Origin: Haliotis asinina
Taxonomy: Eukaryota; Mollusca; Gastropoda; Lepetellida; Haliotidae
Assembly: GCF_037392515.1 (NCBI RefSeq)
Contig: NC_090280.1
Span: 19,964,618-20,028,617 of the forward strand
DNA length: 64,000 nt
Direction: 5' to 3'
Part shown: positions 45,691 to 57,100 of the stretch, one piece after another
Layout of the letters: the number at the start of each line of letters is the position of its first letter
How positions within the stretch are numbered: position 1 is the stretch's first letter
Notes under the pieces: model-generated
Database searches by the model: none
What the model was told of the DNA's origin: nothing
The model's input: the letters and a program-made list of their open reading frames with translations, nothing else
Translations under genes and position numbers: made by a program

Positions 45691-45821
45691 TCATGTTTTT
45701 GATCATTATTAGTTTCATAGTTTATATGTTTCAATGTTAAGTACTTGTATATAGTTAATACAGTGAAAAGGTGTCAGCTTTTATGTGTACAAATACATTA
45801 TAACAACCCCTCTCAGTTATA

Positions 45822-46600
45822 ATAATAATAATAATAATAATAATGCACATTTATAATGCGCCTTTTCCACGCCCTTAGGTATGCTCAAAGCGCTACAGAA
45901 ATAAATAGAAATATGTACAAAGATGAAGATGGGTTAAATTATGTGAAGTATACTGAGAAAAGGTGGGTTTTCAGTTTTGCTTTGAAACTGTCAAAACTTT
46001 TAGAGTCTTTGATATCACATGGAAGAGCATTCCAGAGGACTGGTGCTGTGTAGGAGAAGCTGCGGTGTCCGAAAGATTTCAGTCTGTAGGTGGGTATCAC
46101 AAGAATATTCTGAGAGTTGGAACGGAGGGTGCGGGCTGGTACATATGGGTGAAGCAGGTTAGACAGGTAGGAAGGGGCCAAGCCACGAAGACATTTATAT
46201 GTCAGGCAGAGTATTTTGAAGTCAATTCTTGCTTTGACTGGTAGCCAGTGGAGTTCTTTCAGGATAGGAGTGATGTGGGCACATTTGGAAGTTCTACTGA
46301 TAATGCGGGCAGAGGTGTTTTGTATCCTCTGCAGTTTAACAGCCAGATTGGAGTTAATGCCAGAAAGAACACTGTTGCAATAGTCTAGCCTGGATGTTAC
46401 CAGAGCTCGAACCAGGGCTTGAGTTGCTGCAGAAGTCAAGTACTGGCGAATGTTGCTGATCGACCGGAGATGGAAGAAGCATACTTTGCTCACTTGGTTG
46501 ACATGGGCATTGAACGTCAAAGAAGAATCAATGTGAACGCCAAGATTCCTCACAACATCTGATGGGCAGATATCCGCATCGGCAACTTTGAGGTACAGTT
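45822..46600 (-). mobile_element. CR1/L2-like LINE, 3' end
   Basis: On the minus strand the frame from about 46553 to 45939 reads H-I-D-S-S-L-T-F-N-A-H-V, then R-L-D-Y-C-N-S-V-L-S-G, L-Q-R-I-Q-N-T-S-A-R-I-I, H-I-T-P-I-L-K-E-L-H-W-L-P-V and V-L-W-N-A-L-P. This is the highly characteristic C-terminal RT region of CR1/L2-group LINEs, ending shortly before the 3' terminus. The element ends in an (ATT)n tract, seen as AAT at 45822-45844, as is usual for this group. It is 5'-truncated. The C-terminal 204 codons are open. Confidence 0.85.
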
Positions 46601-46937
46601 AAATGTATCTTTGCATCCACATTCACTCCAATTAACAATAGTGACTCTACTGGGTCAGGTCAGCTTCTGACCCATGCGCTTTCACTCTGCACATGCTTCT
46701 TTCTGTCTCAGTTTCTCTGGTCAGCTTGCCACCTATTGTCTGCTAAGTTTTAAGGTTTGTGTCACACAGAGCTTGTTGGCAGTCAACAAAGATCATAAAA
46801 AGAGGAGGATCAGTTCACTATATTGGGTGTTTGTAGGAGTTAATGAGGAGTTTATCAGGTTAGTACATATATTGTATATGTATTTATCATATTGTATATA
46901 GTGTACTCCTTACGGAAGTGTTATATTGACGCTTCCG

Positions 46938-47018
46938 TGTATAACTAAATGTATCTATTGTATAACTAAATGTATCTATTGTATAACTAAATGTATCTAT
47001 TGTATACCTAAATGTATC
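46938..47018. repeat. 21-bp tandem repeat, about four units
   Basis: The unit GTATAACTAAATGTATCTATT is repeated directly; the last unit carries one change and is incomplete. No spacers, so not a CRISPR-type array. Confidence 0.9.
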
Positions 47019-47705
47019 ACCATGTTCCCAACTATCAGTACCGTCGGTTGGATGAGTATGTGAAGTGAAATTTATCTAAATTACGTCATTGAATATAAAT
47101 TACATATTTACATTAAATATGGCCTCTACCAGGCTAAAACTAACTAGACAAAATTAACAGATGGTGTGAATGTGATATGAAATGGTGAGGGTAGATGTGA
47201 GATTTGTTGATATCATGACGTATCTTATATACCATTATTAGTATTATCAAGGTTGTACTTTAATTTTCTTAGAATGATCTTCGAGAACACGACTGCATGA
47301 GAGGTCGTAGTCACTCATTGCCACACAGTGGTAAGTGTACCTCACAGGACCTTATAAGTATTAAACTTCATGCATTTTCCTCAGGTATATGTGTAAAATA
47401 CTTATGGATTATCCTAAATGATTTATGTATGTATGAATAGTTTTCATGTTGTTATTATATTTTGAAATGTATTTGTGCTAGTGCAGTATCAGGGCTAGTT
47501 ATATCCCGTTAATAAATGGAATATGCAATACTTCTATATGTATGCCATGTTATGAATGCTACGCTCAAATATGTAGTGACATGTATGCATGTTTTTCAGG
47601 GTCACCTCAACTGTTCATTTTAATTGAAACAAACGGCTGTCAACAATGACCACAAGTAGCGTTGTGTGTGTGCACCCCACCACCAACATTATCAATCTAC
47701 CCGCT

Positions 47706-47706
47706 A

Positions 47707-47741
<35 letters not shown>
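47706..47741. repeat. (AC)n microsatellite
   Basis: A CA run equivalent to the one upstream of copy 1. It marks where the copy 3 5' flank resumes before the copia insertion. Confidence 0.92.
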
Positions 47742-47745
<4 letters not shown>

Positions 47746-47763
47746 AAGACACACGCTTACCCA

Positions 47764-47925
47764 TGTTAATCTGCCTCTACGATAACCAACACTGTATTAA
47801 TTCACGTACACCTTTTGCCTCTCTTGTCATCTGTGTACAGGCTCACTCGAGACCACCCAGCAATTACCCATAAGCCCCATAGATAGGATGTAACATGCGC
47901 AGAGCAGTATTCATAGCAGACGACA
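47764..47925 (-). repeat. 3' LTR of the copia element
   Basis: 162 bp, starting TGTTAATCTGCCTC and ending GCAGACGACA on the plus strand. Same length as the other LTR. Confidence 0.88.
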
Positions 47926-50900
47926 CCAACATTCATTATAATGTCCTTTTTGTGGTGTGAATTAAGATAAATGAATTAAACATGCAAATATTAAACTTGA
48001 CGCTGTTTTTCTGATTTTAAAATTTGTTAAGAAACATTCCCACATTCAACATATATACATCACAGTTGAAGCACTACAGTTTGTAGCACATTCAAGAGTT
48101 GGAGACCAAATGCTGATCTCTTCGTCATGCTGTTAGCTAATTGTTCATGTCCAGGAACCCACTTCACAGCGCTGACTTCTTTACTCTGAAGACACTGTTG
48201 AACAGCAGCTATATCCAGCCTCAAACGCCTGTCATCGACAAGCTTAGTGGAATGGATGGCCTCCACTACACTCTTGTTATCCACATATGCACACACATGT
48301 ATCATATCACTAACGCCAGACACTTCTTCCAGCATTTTTCGCATATAAACAGCTTCCTCTAGACCCTCCTGAAGACAGAGTTTCAGCTGCAATCGTGGAT
48401 CTCACTACTCTTTTGATCTTCCCTGCGTGCCAAGCTAAGGGACAACACCAATTGTTTTCACCAAGAAGAAGCACAATGTAGGCACCTACACTACCTACTC
48501 CATCACACACATTAGCATGTGCCGCATCAGTGAACACAACTATCTTCCAGCTTTGCTTCATTTTCTTTCAGCTTTCTGATCACCTTAATTGCTCTCAACA
48601 AGTCTTCTACTGTACCCTTCTTGAACTGAGAACTGAACTTGGTGCTGAGATCAATCATTTCAGAAGCAATAATTAATGTCAGGACGACAACCTTGCACAA
48701 CCCAGTTGAGTCTACCATCCATTTGTCTCAATAATGTATGTTCCTTCACAGTTAGACTTTCAGCTTTTTGTGATTTTCTTTCAGGTGACACATTATCGAA
48801 CTCTAAATTTTGCACATAATCATTCTGATCTAACACAACAGCACCTGGATTCTGTGTGATCTGAAAACCAACATATTTGAATTGTCCACTCTCCATCTTT
48901 CCAGCTTTGAAATACTCAACTAACTGTGCTATGATGTTGTCAAAACGAGGTTGTTCACAGTGTAAGAAATCATCAACATGACAAGCAACCAATCCTGAAA
49001 GACATCCACCATATTTTATGTAAAACAATGCTGGGTCATATACTGACTGAATACATCCCAACTGCGGTAGGCAATCTCTCACACTCTGGTAAAACTGTCT
49101 TGCAGCATCATTCAGTCCATACTTCCACTGTTTGTCATCAGCTACATTCGCGTCCTTTGGGGGGATAATATACACATCTCTGTCTAAAACTTTTCCTTGG
49201 GGAAATGCAGACTTGATGTATGTGGTCTTGATGTCATGTTTTGCCATGCTGCAAGAGTTAAAAAACATTCGTAATGCACTCTTACTGACAGTTGGCGAGT
49301 CTCTATCAATGGCTTCCTCAAATCCCCTAGCCACTAGAGTCGCTTTAACTCTGTCACCCTTCTGACATATTATCCATCGAGTGGAAATACAAGACTGGCC
49401 ACAATTTTGAACTTCTTCGTGTGTATCAAATTCTCGTAAACGTCCAAGATCTTCACATTTCGCCTTCACACAATCAATCTCATCATGTCTGGATCTTGGA
49501 ATAGTCACCACGTTAACATCATGTACTATCACTTTCATCCAGTCATGCACTTTGTCAAGGTTCACACTTGTCACAGATTCTCCATCACCTGCACATATGT
49601 TGAACACATTCTTTTATCGCCCAGACACTTTGCCTCCTCTACTAACAACTGTTGCCACAATCCAATTATCTTCTGGAGTATCTTTGAACTGTATCTTGTC
49701 ACCTTTCTTCAAATTAATTTTGATTCCTTTGGCTCCATCCAAGTTTGTTGTTTCATCTGTCATGCTGTCGGGTGCCTGTACGTTAGTCTCATCATTCGAC
49801 ATGTCTCCTGCAATCATTTCTAAAAGCTGCATGTCAAGTCGGTCCTTTTCAAATCTATGTCCTCTTACACTATTCTGCTGCAGCTGGTTCTCTCTCTCTC
49901 TCTCTCTCATTAGTGTTTCCATCACACTTAAATTCCAGTCCTGATTTTATCAGTCTATTTGGTGACACTCTAACAAACACCCCGCCATGTCGAACAAATA
50001 CAACTTTTCCATCTTGGAACACAGCCTTGCCTGGACCTAACCACTTTTCACTGCCATCACGTTTGTAATACACCAAATCACCATGATGGTATATTTCCTC
50101 CGACGCCCTAATTTTGCAACGCAGAGCTCTTCGGATCCTTTCATTTGCCTCTGAGGCAATATATACTTTCCTCGCTGCATGCAATGCATTCATACGTTCA
50201 GCAAATGACTCACTTCTTGTCACACCATCTAGTGCTGGGACGGTTTCACTCATGATGTTTCGCAAGTTTGGATTGTTCCCAAACACCAGTTGGTAGCTAC
50301 TGAAACCATGCCACATTTGCCAAGCATTACGAGCCATATTCGCCCAACACAGGAGTATATCAAGAGGTGTTTCTGGACACTGATCCTCCATTCTAGCAAG
50401 CATCATATCTGTCACTGAGTGGATTCTCTCACATAGTCCATTTTGAAATGGACTTTCCGCAGCAGTTGTGTGGACCCGGATGTTCTGTATACTAGCCACC
50501 TCTCTTATTTCCTTGGCATTCAACTCCCCTCCATTGTCTCTCAGGATACTTTGTATCACTCCAAATCCAGCTCCTACCCACTGTGTCATAATCTTATCAA
50601 TCACTTCGCTTGGTGTTTTCCGAGTAATGAAGACAGACACAGTTAATCTAGATCACATGTCCACTAAATGCAAAATCCACCCATTTCCCCACTTCCTTAA
50701 GTCCATAGCAACTGTCTAAATGAATTGTGATGTCACTGGTAGTGCAACAGCAGGTCTGGTTGGTGTTCTTGTGTAGACCTCTTGTGACACCGCTCATAAA
50801 TTGCATCAACAGTGTCCCAGAACTCTTCTCTCCAAACCCCTGCATCCTTAAGAAGGGCCACAAGCTTTCTCTGTGGAGGATGAGCAAATTGGCTGTGTAA

Positions 50901-52628
50901 CTTCAAAAGAGTCTTGCACCGTTTGTCTTTATCGAGTGTGTGAAGCAATTAGTATTTGCTCATTCTTGTCAATTGGAATGCAGTAGTGACCCGATGACGT
51001 ATAATTCAGATTCACTTTCTGTCCAATAATTTCTGCTGTATCATTCCCAAGATCCAACTTGATGAGTGCCTCCTTCATAGCATGTATTGATAATAGTAAT
51101 GGTATATCAGATTCAGCAACATCTGTCCTGATACTTATGGCTTTTCCAGCCTTCACAGCAGGTATTTCATAACGTCCCAGTTACTTCAGCATCTCACCAC
51201 TTCCAAACTTGAACACTTTTACACCATTGCACACTGTCACTTTTTCTTTGGCAACATGATCCAGAGATTCTACGTATCCATTAAGCCATGTTCTGCCACA
51301 CACTGTACTCGAACATACACTGTCCAAAACTGCACATGATCTAGCATCATTGCCTAATTGAGCCAAACCTTCCTTGATACTTCCAGTGAACAGCACCACA
51401 TGTTCTGTTGTCTGTACTGGTTCATTCTCAGTATAATTATTTCTTGATGACATGTTTTCATAGCTGTGCAATTAGATGTCGGAATGAACCACATGCAAGA
51501 CACGTTAAAGTTCTGCCATTTGCACCAACGGGATTCATAGCTCGATCTGACTGTCCATGACCTCTCCAAGTACTTCCTCTTCGTCTGCCATTACCAAATC
51601 CTCTTGGTCTGAAACATCTGCCACGAGATCTCCCAGATTGATTAAAATATGTTTCTTCTTCTTGAGCCAGGAAGGCCGGTTCCACCTTGATATTCGCAAA
51701 TGCTGCCGAGCTTGCACCACCACCTGCCTGCTGACCGAAGGATTTCTTCAGTGAAACCTTAGCTTGATCATACAGATCTTCCGTTTTAGTATAGTCCATG
51801 CCTGTCATGACCAGCATTTCATTCTTCTTTGCTTATCTTTGCACGTTTGAGTAACTTGAAAGCAAGAATCTCTTGTGGAAGACTCATTCCCTTTCTCAAA
51901 ATCTTGTTGTATCTTTGATCAAATTTTGAAATGACTTCATTAATTGACTGTCCAGATTCAACTTCAAAGTCCTCAAAATTCTCAAATTTATCCAAACTGT
52001 CTGCCAAGTCATCTTTCCCCAAATGTTTATTCAAAAACGTCAACAAAGTATCGAAACCTTCTTCTTCCTTCAACTCAGCAGGATTGATGTTATCAAACAC
52101 GTTCTCACGTGTACCAGTCTCGTTCTCAGGCAGGGACAGAGCTAGTACAATACCTTGTTTCTCTTTCTTCCTGCCATGACTTCCCCCATCACTTCCCGCC
52201 ATGCCAGCAGTTCCTGCTTGTAACGCTCGTAGCTCTTACTGAGGCTGAAATCCGGAGGGTTGACTCTCACAGCCATGGTACAAAACGTTCGACGTCTGTG
52301 CACTAAATATACCTTGTCCCGCTACCAAGGCAAGTTTTCGATCATGTAAACAATGGAATAACTTCTTTCAACTACAGAGTTAATTGTTCAGATTGATAAT
52401 TATCGCTTTCAATGAACATGTCACTATGCAATTGAATGGGCCCCAACGGAATATCCACTCATCACATCATTTATTAGGAAAATGCAACTGAATGTACAGC
52501 GCACTTGTCCAACATCAGGGTCAAAGTTCAATCAGTAACTTCAAACTTCATATGGTGTAACTCACAGGATGTACGGTCAATACGTTTGCCACAATGATTA
52601 GAATATGTAAACCACGCTCTGCTACCAC

Positions 52629-52790
52629 TGTTAATCTGCCTCTATGATAACCGACAACGTATTTATTCACGTACGCCTTTTATCTCTCTTGTCATCTGTG
52701 TACACGTTCACTCGCGTCCACCTGGGAATTACCCATAAGACCCATAGATAGGATGTAACATGCGCAGTGCAGGATTCATGGCAGACGACA
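52629..52790 (-). repeat. 5' LTR of the copia element
   Basis: 162 bp, with the same ends as the left LTR. The tRNA-primer site abuts its inner edge (52606-52628). Confidence 0.88.
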
Positions 52791-53075
52791 GCCGCACAAA
52801 CACACAAATACACATTTAATTCTTTAAAATATACGTGGTCGGTTCCTAACACACAGGAGCAAACGACATGTTGTTTATAAACCCTAATACAAACTGAAAT
52901 CAAATCTGGCTGAAATATTTGGAATGAGATAGGATCATTTGTACATAGTGATCCTTTCTCGTGCATAGATGTCAAATCGAAAACCATAACCAGCACTTTC
53001 AGATAAACTCTGACCTGCATGCCTTCCTTACCTGATATACAGGACGACTGGCGTCAATCTCACACGCCAGGAACC
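52791..53075 (+). other. Proximal 5' flank of gene copy 3
   Basis: Homologous to 3580-3778 upstream of copy 1, and, with GGTCGGTTCCTAAC...AACGACATGTTGTT, to the flank of the exon-1 relic (29824). It is all that remains of the upstream region next to the gene; the rest is displaced beyond the copia element. Confidence 0.65.
53002..53021 (+). promoter_or_regulatory. Conserved upstream box of copy 3
   Basis: GATAAACTCTGACCTGCATG, identical to the box of copy 1, at the same distance from the start codon. Confidence 0.3.
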
Positions 53076-55912
53076 ATGTGGCTCTCAACAAGCAGTATGT
53101 TGCTATGTGTGGCAGTCATGGTGTATATGCTATGTAATGTCAGTGGTCAATATCAAGTGACCATCTATCCGGACTTCGTCATGAAAGGTGGAAGGAAGAC
53201 GTTTGATCCTGATCGCTGGAATGGTCATATGGGGTTGGATAATCCCAATATCATCCCGGACGTGAAGAAAACTGGTGCCAGGTGTGGCCGCTGGAACAAA
53301 GGTGATATGGTCGAAGGTGCCTTTGAGAAGGTAACTGGTGAAGTCTCCTGATAGAGCATGACATATTTACGTTATTACCTAACGCCTGATGTCATCGCTA
53401 ATGTTAAGTGACCCACTCACATTCCTCCAGTGGAACAGTTTCATTTTCAAGACTCCTTATTCCTTACACGAGTCACTAGCCGGACGCATGGGTTTTGATC
53501 CACAGGCAATGGGATATTTCTATATTCCCATGCAAAACACTCTCATACTTGCACACACTGATATAGAACATACTCACGTCAGCACAGTCTAGCATACTAA
53601 TGTTACTTTAAGTCCAGCACAGTATTACCGACAACTAACCCAATTCATCAGACGCTAAAGTATAACACTATAGCTTCGGCAAGGACGGATGTGCAGTACT
53701 TCCATCTCAGCACACACTAATATACACAGTCAGGTAAGCACGCTCTCTTGCACAACACTCCCACGTCAACTCACGGTAATGCATGACCCATTCGCTTCCA
53801 TGACAATTTAGTCTAATGTTAAACATATTGTCTTAAAAAAAACACCGACGCATAACACTCTAATTCTGATACCTTCTGATGTACAACACTGTCACTCCGC
53901 TTTGTGCAGGCACCAGAGGACCCTCACCGGAAGGGCTATGCAGATCCAGCTTACTTCCGGAATGCACACTTCACGCAGAAAATAGTTTCTAAATACTCTG
54001 CAAATAGAGCTGGATTTGGAAGGGCCCAAGGGAGAGACATCATGCTGGATCTTCAAGGTCAGATCAATGTATATCTTTATCGCATTATAAAAAAGGAAAA
54101 GGTCAGTGTTCAAAACAGAATGTAATAGAGCAAAATCTCACCCTTTCCCCTAATGTGCTTCAGTTCTAAGTCGGAGGTACGATTTCGTCTGAGCTTCCAT
54201 AGGGATTTGATTTTGTATCTTCTAGATTGAAAATAGATTTCATTTTTGGGATTAAACGTCAAATTGTCAGTGATGGTTATGCGTTATATATTTCTCACTT
54301 TCCGCTTGAATCATGAACAATTCAGCACAAAAACAACCTGAATTCAAAGTCGACAGATCTGATCTGTGAGCAATACTATTTGCCATACTGTCTGAAGCTG
54401 TGTCAACACGACAGTTAATTAGATACGTTGATGTGTCTCTTTGAAGGCGAAACCTGGCCACACTGGATGGCCACATCTCAGCACAAAGGGAAATTCCCTA
54501 ACAACGTGGATGCTGCTGCTGATATGGCTGCCATGCTGCTCAAGGCCATCCATGATGGGACCAAGGGGGACGAGCCACTATACTATGAACCCATCAACGA
54601 AGTCGACGGTACGTGGAAGTACAACGTTAACTGGACACAAGTTATAGCCTACCACAAGTCCGTCAATGCGAAAGTCAAGGCTACATTACCACATGTGAAA
54701 GTTGGAGGTCCGGCATATTCTGGTGGCATTTCGGGGGTGGACAAACACGACTTCAAGGTCTGGGGAAACCTCAAGGAGTTTATGGACATGGCCCTCAAGA
54801 ACCTTGACTTCATCTCATTCCACCCTTTCAGTAATATGATAATCCATGGAGAATCGCATTACTTCCAAGGTCCCACTGAAGCCCGCTTCGTGGGCATAAT
54901 AGATCTAATTGAAAGTTATGCCCATTTGAAAACCGGTAAGGATATTCCAATCATCTGTTCAGCCTATGGTTTGGCTAAAGTATCAGGAGTGAACATGGAG
55001 AAAGCTAACCCACTAATCGATTATGGATATGTCTACCTACAGAATGCAGAACTCTTTACCATGCTGAATCACCGTGGAGTTGTCGACAGAGCTGTGGTAT
55101 TCGTGGTTGGGTACAGCAATGCTTTTGGACAAAGCAGCATTAATTACAGTATATTAGACAAAAACAGCCACGAGAGGACCACAGCTGAGGCCTTCCACTT
55201 CTGGCAGGTCCTTTCAAAACGAATGACGTATCTAAGAACAGACAGTCAGTACCATGGAGCTGAGAGAGTTGTGGCATCTCACGCTTTGGTGGATCAAACG
55301 TCTAAAACGGTGGTACTTCTCCTGCATAACTTTGACAAGAAACCGACAAAGGTAAAGGTCCAGTTTGGTCATGGATGGATGAATCCGTCCACAGCGATCA
55401 TGTCCTGTGTCCACCTGAACGCCCAAAAGGTTACTGTACGAGACAAAGAATCAACAGTTCATCTCAACAATGGTGTTGTCACTCTTCCCACTGAGGCAAG
55501 CTGCTATTTAAAGTTCCACTCTTCCTTCGATTTTGCTCACAGCAAGACCATCACAGAAACTATTCACTATGGGCCAGATATTGCTAAACCAATACACCAA
55601 AACGTTGTCACCACAAGCTTCAATGCGGGCCATCTGAGCAATGTCCAGTACGCGTATCTACGAGTCAGCGTCAGTCTCAGTGACAAGAACGGTAACCCTA
55701 AACCAACATCGGTGCAGCTGAATGGCAAGTCTCTCACTTCGTATTACTCCCTTCATCAACAAAATAAGGATGATTACATAACCGCGTGGACGACTATGGA
55801 ATATCATGTTCCAGTCACTTTGCTAAAGCAGAACCAAAATGAAGTTAAGCTCCATTTTGCCAAAACAGGCGGACGAGTGTCAACTATCGCTGCTGTTGTC
55901 GGGAGAATCTGA
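53076..55912 (+). CDS. Secreted clan GH-A glycoside hydrolase, GH86-like, copy 3 (mosaic)
   Basis: Exons 53076-53330, 53910-54057 and 54447-55912 (255/148/1466 nt). Introns of 579 and 389 bp are nearly identical to those of copy 1. The 622-residue product keeps the signal peptide, W-P-H-W-M, P-I-N-E-V-D (acid/base Glu186) and I-S-F-H-P-F, and has I-I-C-S-A-Y-G with Ala at the expected nucleophile site (codon 54962-54964). From about residue 203 onward many diagnostic residues switch from copy 1 type to copy 2 type: Y-H-K-S-V, I-S-G-V-D, S-N-M-I-I-H-G, F-H-S-S-F-D-F, T-E-T-I-H-Y, D-Y-I-T-A-W-T-T. The 3' flank is also of copy 2 type. This makes the gene a recombinant. Unique changes include M-A-T-S for M-D-T-S and E-R-T-T-A-E-A-F for E-R-T-P-A-E-A-F. 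The frame is fully open, so it is probably expressed unless the copia insertion has removed distant control elements. Confidence 0.75.
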
Positions 55913-56581
55913 ACAGGCAGCTCATGCTTGTAGATTTAAAGGTATACATAAAGAATGCATGCAGTGCACAGTGTCTGGTTTAGTTAGAAGGTACAGTAAC
56001 CATCACCATCATCAGTTAATGCCTTCGAGAGGCCAACGCTCGCTAAATACAATCTTTCTTCCCAATGCAATATATGACCCATCCCAAAAGACAATCACGA
56101 TAACTGATATAGACGTTCTTACGGTTTTTCCATAACTTGTGAGGTATGAGGGTCCGACCTAATCGCATTTGGTGATAATGAAGCCGAAACCCAGTGTTTC
56201 TCCTCAGTGAGTTAGTTTAGTGTTACACCGTACTCAGCAATATTCTCGGCTGTATGGAGGCCGTCTGTAAATAATCTAGTCTGAACCAGACATATCCAGT
56301 GATCAACAGCATGAACATCGATCTGCACAATTGGGAACCAATTTTGATGGCAGGTGTCAACCACGTTAGCAAGTCTGACCACCGGATAATGTAAGTTGCC
56401 TCTTACGACTAGCATTGTCATCTTTTGTGGCAATCATGGGTTTCTGAAGTCCTATCTACCCCGGATCTTCAAGGGTCGTTTCCAGTGAGACGCTCTCAGT
56501 CCAACTTAACGACAGGGGCAACCTACTGTAGCGATTCCCTACTTGGCGTATAGGTACAATTTTTCCAAAGCGCATTTCTGT
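55913..56581 (+). other. 3' flank of copy 3, shared with copy 2
   Basis: Aligns with 23681-24301 throughout, including a reverse-oriented SINE. It ends at the Nimb G insertion. No gene seen. Confidence 0.7.
56206..56475 (-). repeat. SINE-like repeat, reverse orientation
   Basis: Paralogous to 23955-24215: TTACACCGTACTCAGCAATA ... GTTGCCTCTTACGACTAGC ... CTATCTACCCCGGATC. Confidence 0.75.
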
Positions 56582-57100
56582 GTGAGTGAGTGAATATTTA
56601 ACGTCACATCGGCAATGTTGCAGCTGTATGGTGACGCGAACGATTAATTATAACAATACAAATGAATTAATAGCACATACATTGTAAAACCCTGTCAACG
56701 AAGGACAGTAAAACTCACTAGAATATCACAGAGTAGAATATAAAACTAGTGAATAGACCTAAAACAATGTATCTATAGAGGACAGTACAATATAAAAATG
56801 AGCTATAGGTTGCCAACAACTGAAGGTAGATCACCATACTAAGGACCATGGGGACTTACAATACATTTGCTTCCTGCATGGACCCTAGTTGGATTTATAT
56901 CATCCCTTCAGCTGTTAGCAATTTCGACAAATCTAGCCATAAGGTAAAAACACATTTATTCTACGATAAAAAAGCTGGAAACTGAAATTTACTTCAAATG
57001 TTTTGGGACTTAAGTACCCTCTCAGGAGGACAATTATTTTACAGTACTTCAACCCCCTTTGAGGGCACAGCCACTAACTAATTTTAAAATATTTATCTAT

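Larger units (their letters stand above)
46601..47763. other. Unassigned stretch with short repeats
   Basis: No gene recognised. It contains a 21-bp tandem repeat (46938-47018) and, near its right end, a CA microsatellite (47706-47741) followed by CACACGCTTACCCA. The last phrase corresponds to the sequence after the CA repeat upstream of copy 1 (about 3565-3580). Confidence 0.5.
47764..52790 (-). mobile_element. Ty1/copia LTR retrotransposon, fossil
   Basis: A 5.0-kb element on the minus strand with 162-bp LTRs (47764-47925 and 52629-52790), both with TG...CA ends. Next to the 5' LTR lies a primer-binding site for initiator-Met tRNA (minus strand TGGTAGCAGAGCGTGG). Parts run in copia order from right to left: gag (about 52.2-51.5 kb), protease (about 51.4-51.2), integrase (about 50.7-49.9), reverse transcriptase (about 49.6-48.7) and RNase H (about 48.6-48.1). 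The LTRs differ at roughly 19 of 162 positions by eye, about 88% identical, so the insertion is old. The coding region is broken in several places (about half a dozen). It lies in the upstream flank of gene copy 3; no clear target duplication was seen. Confidence 0.9.

Noticed and set aside
46938-47018. CRISPR-like array
   Set aside because: Direct 21-bp units without spacers in an animal genome; a simple tandem repeat.
47750-52800. Target-site duplication around the copia element
   Set aside because: The five bases flanking each LTR (ACCCA and GCCGC) do not match. Old mutation or recombination may have erased a duplication, so none is claimed.
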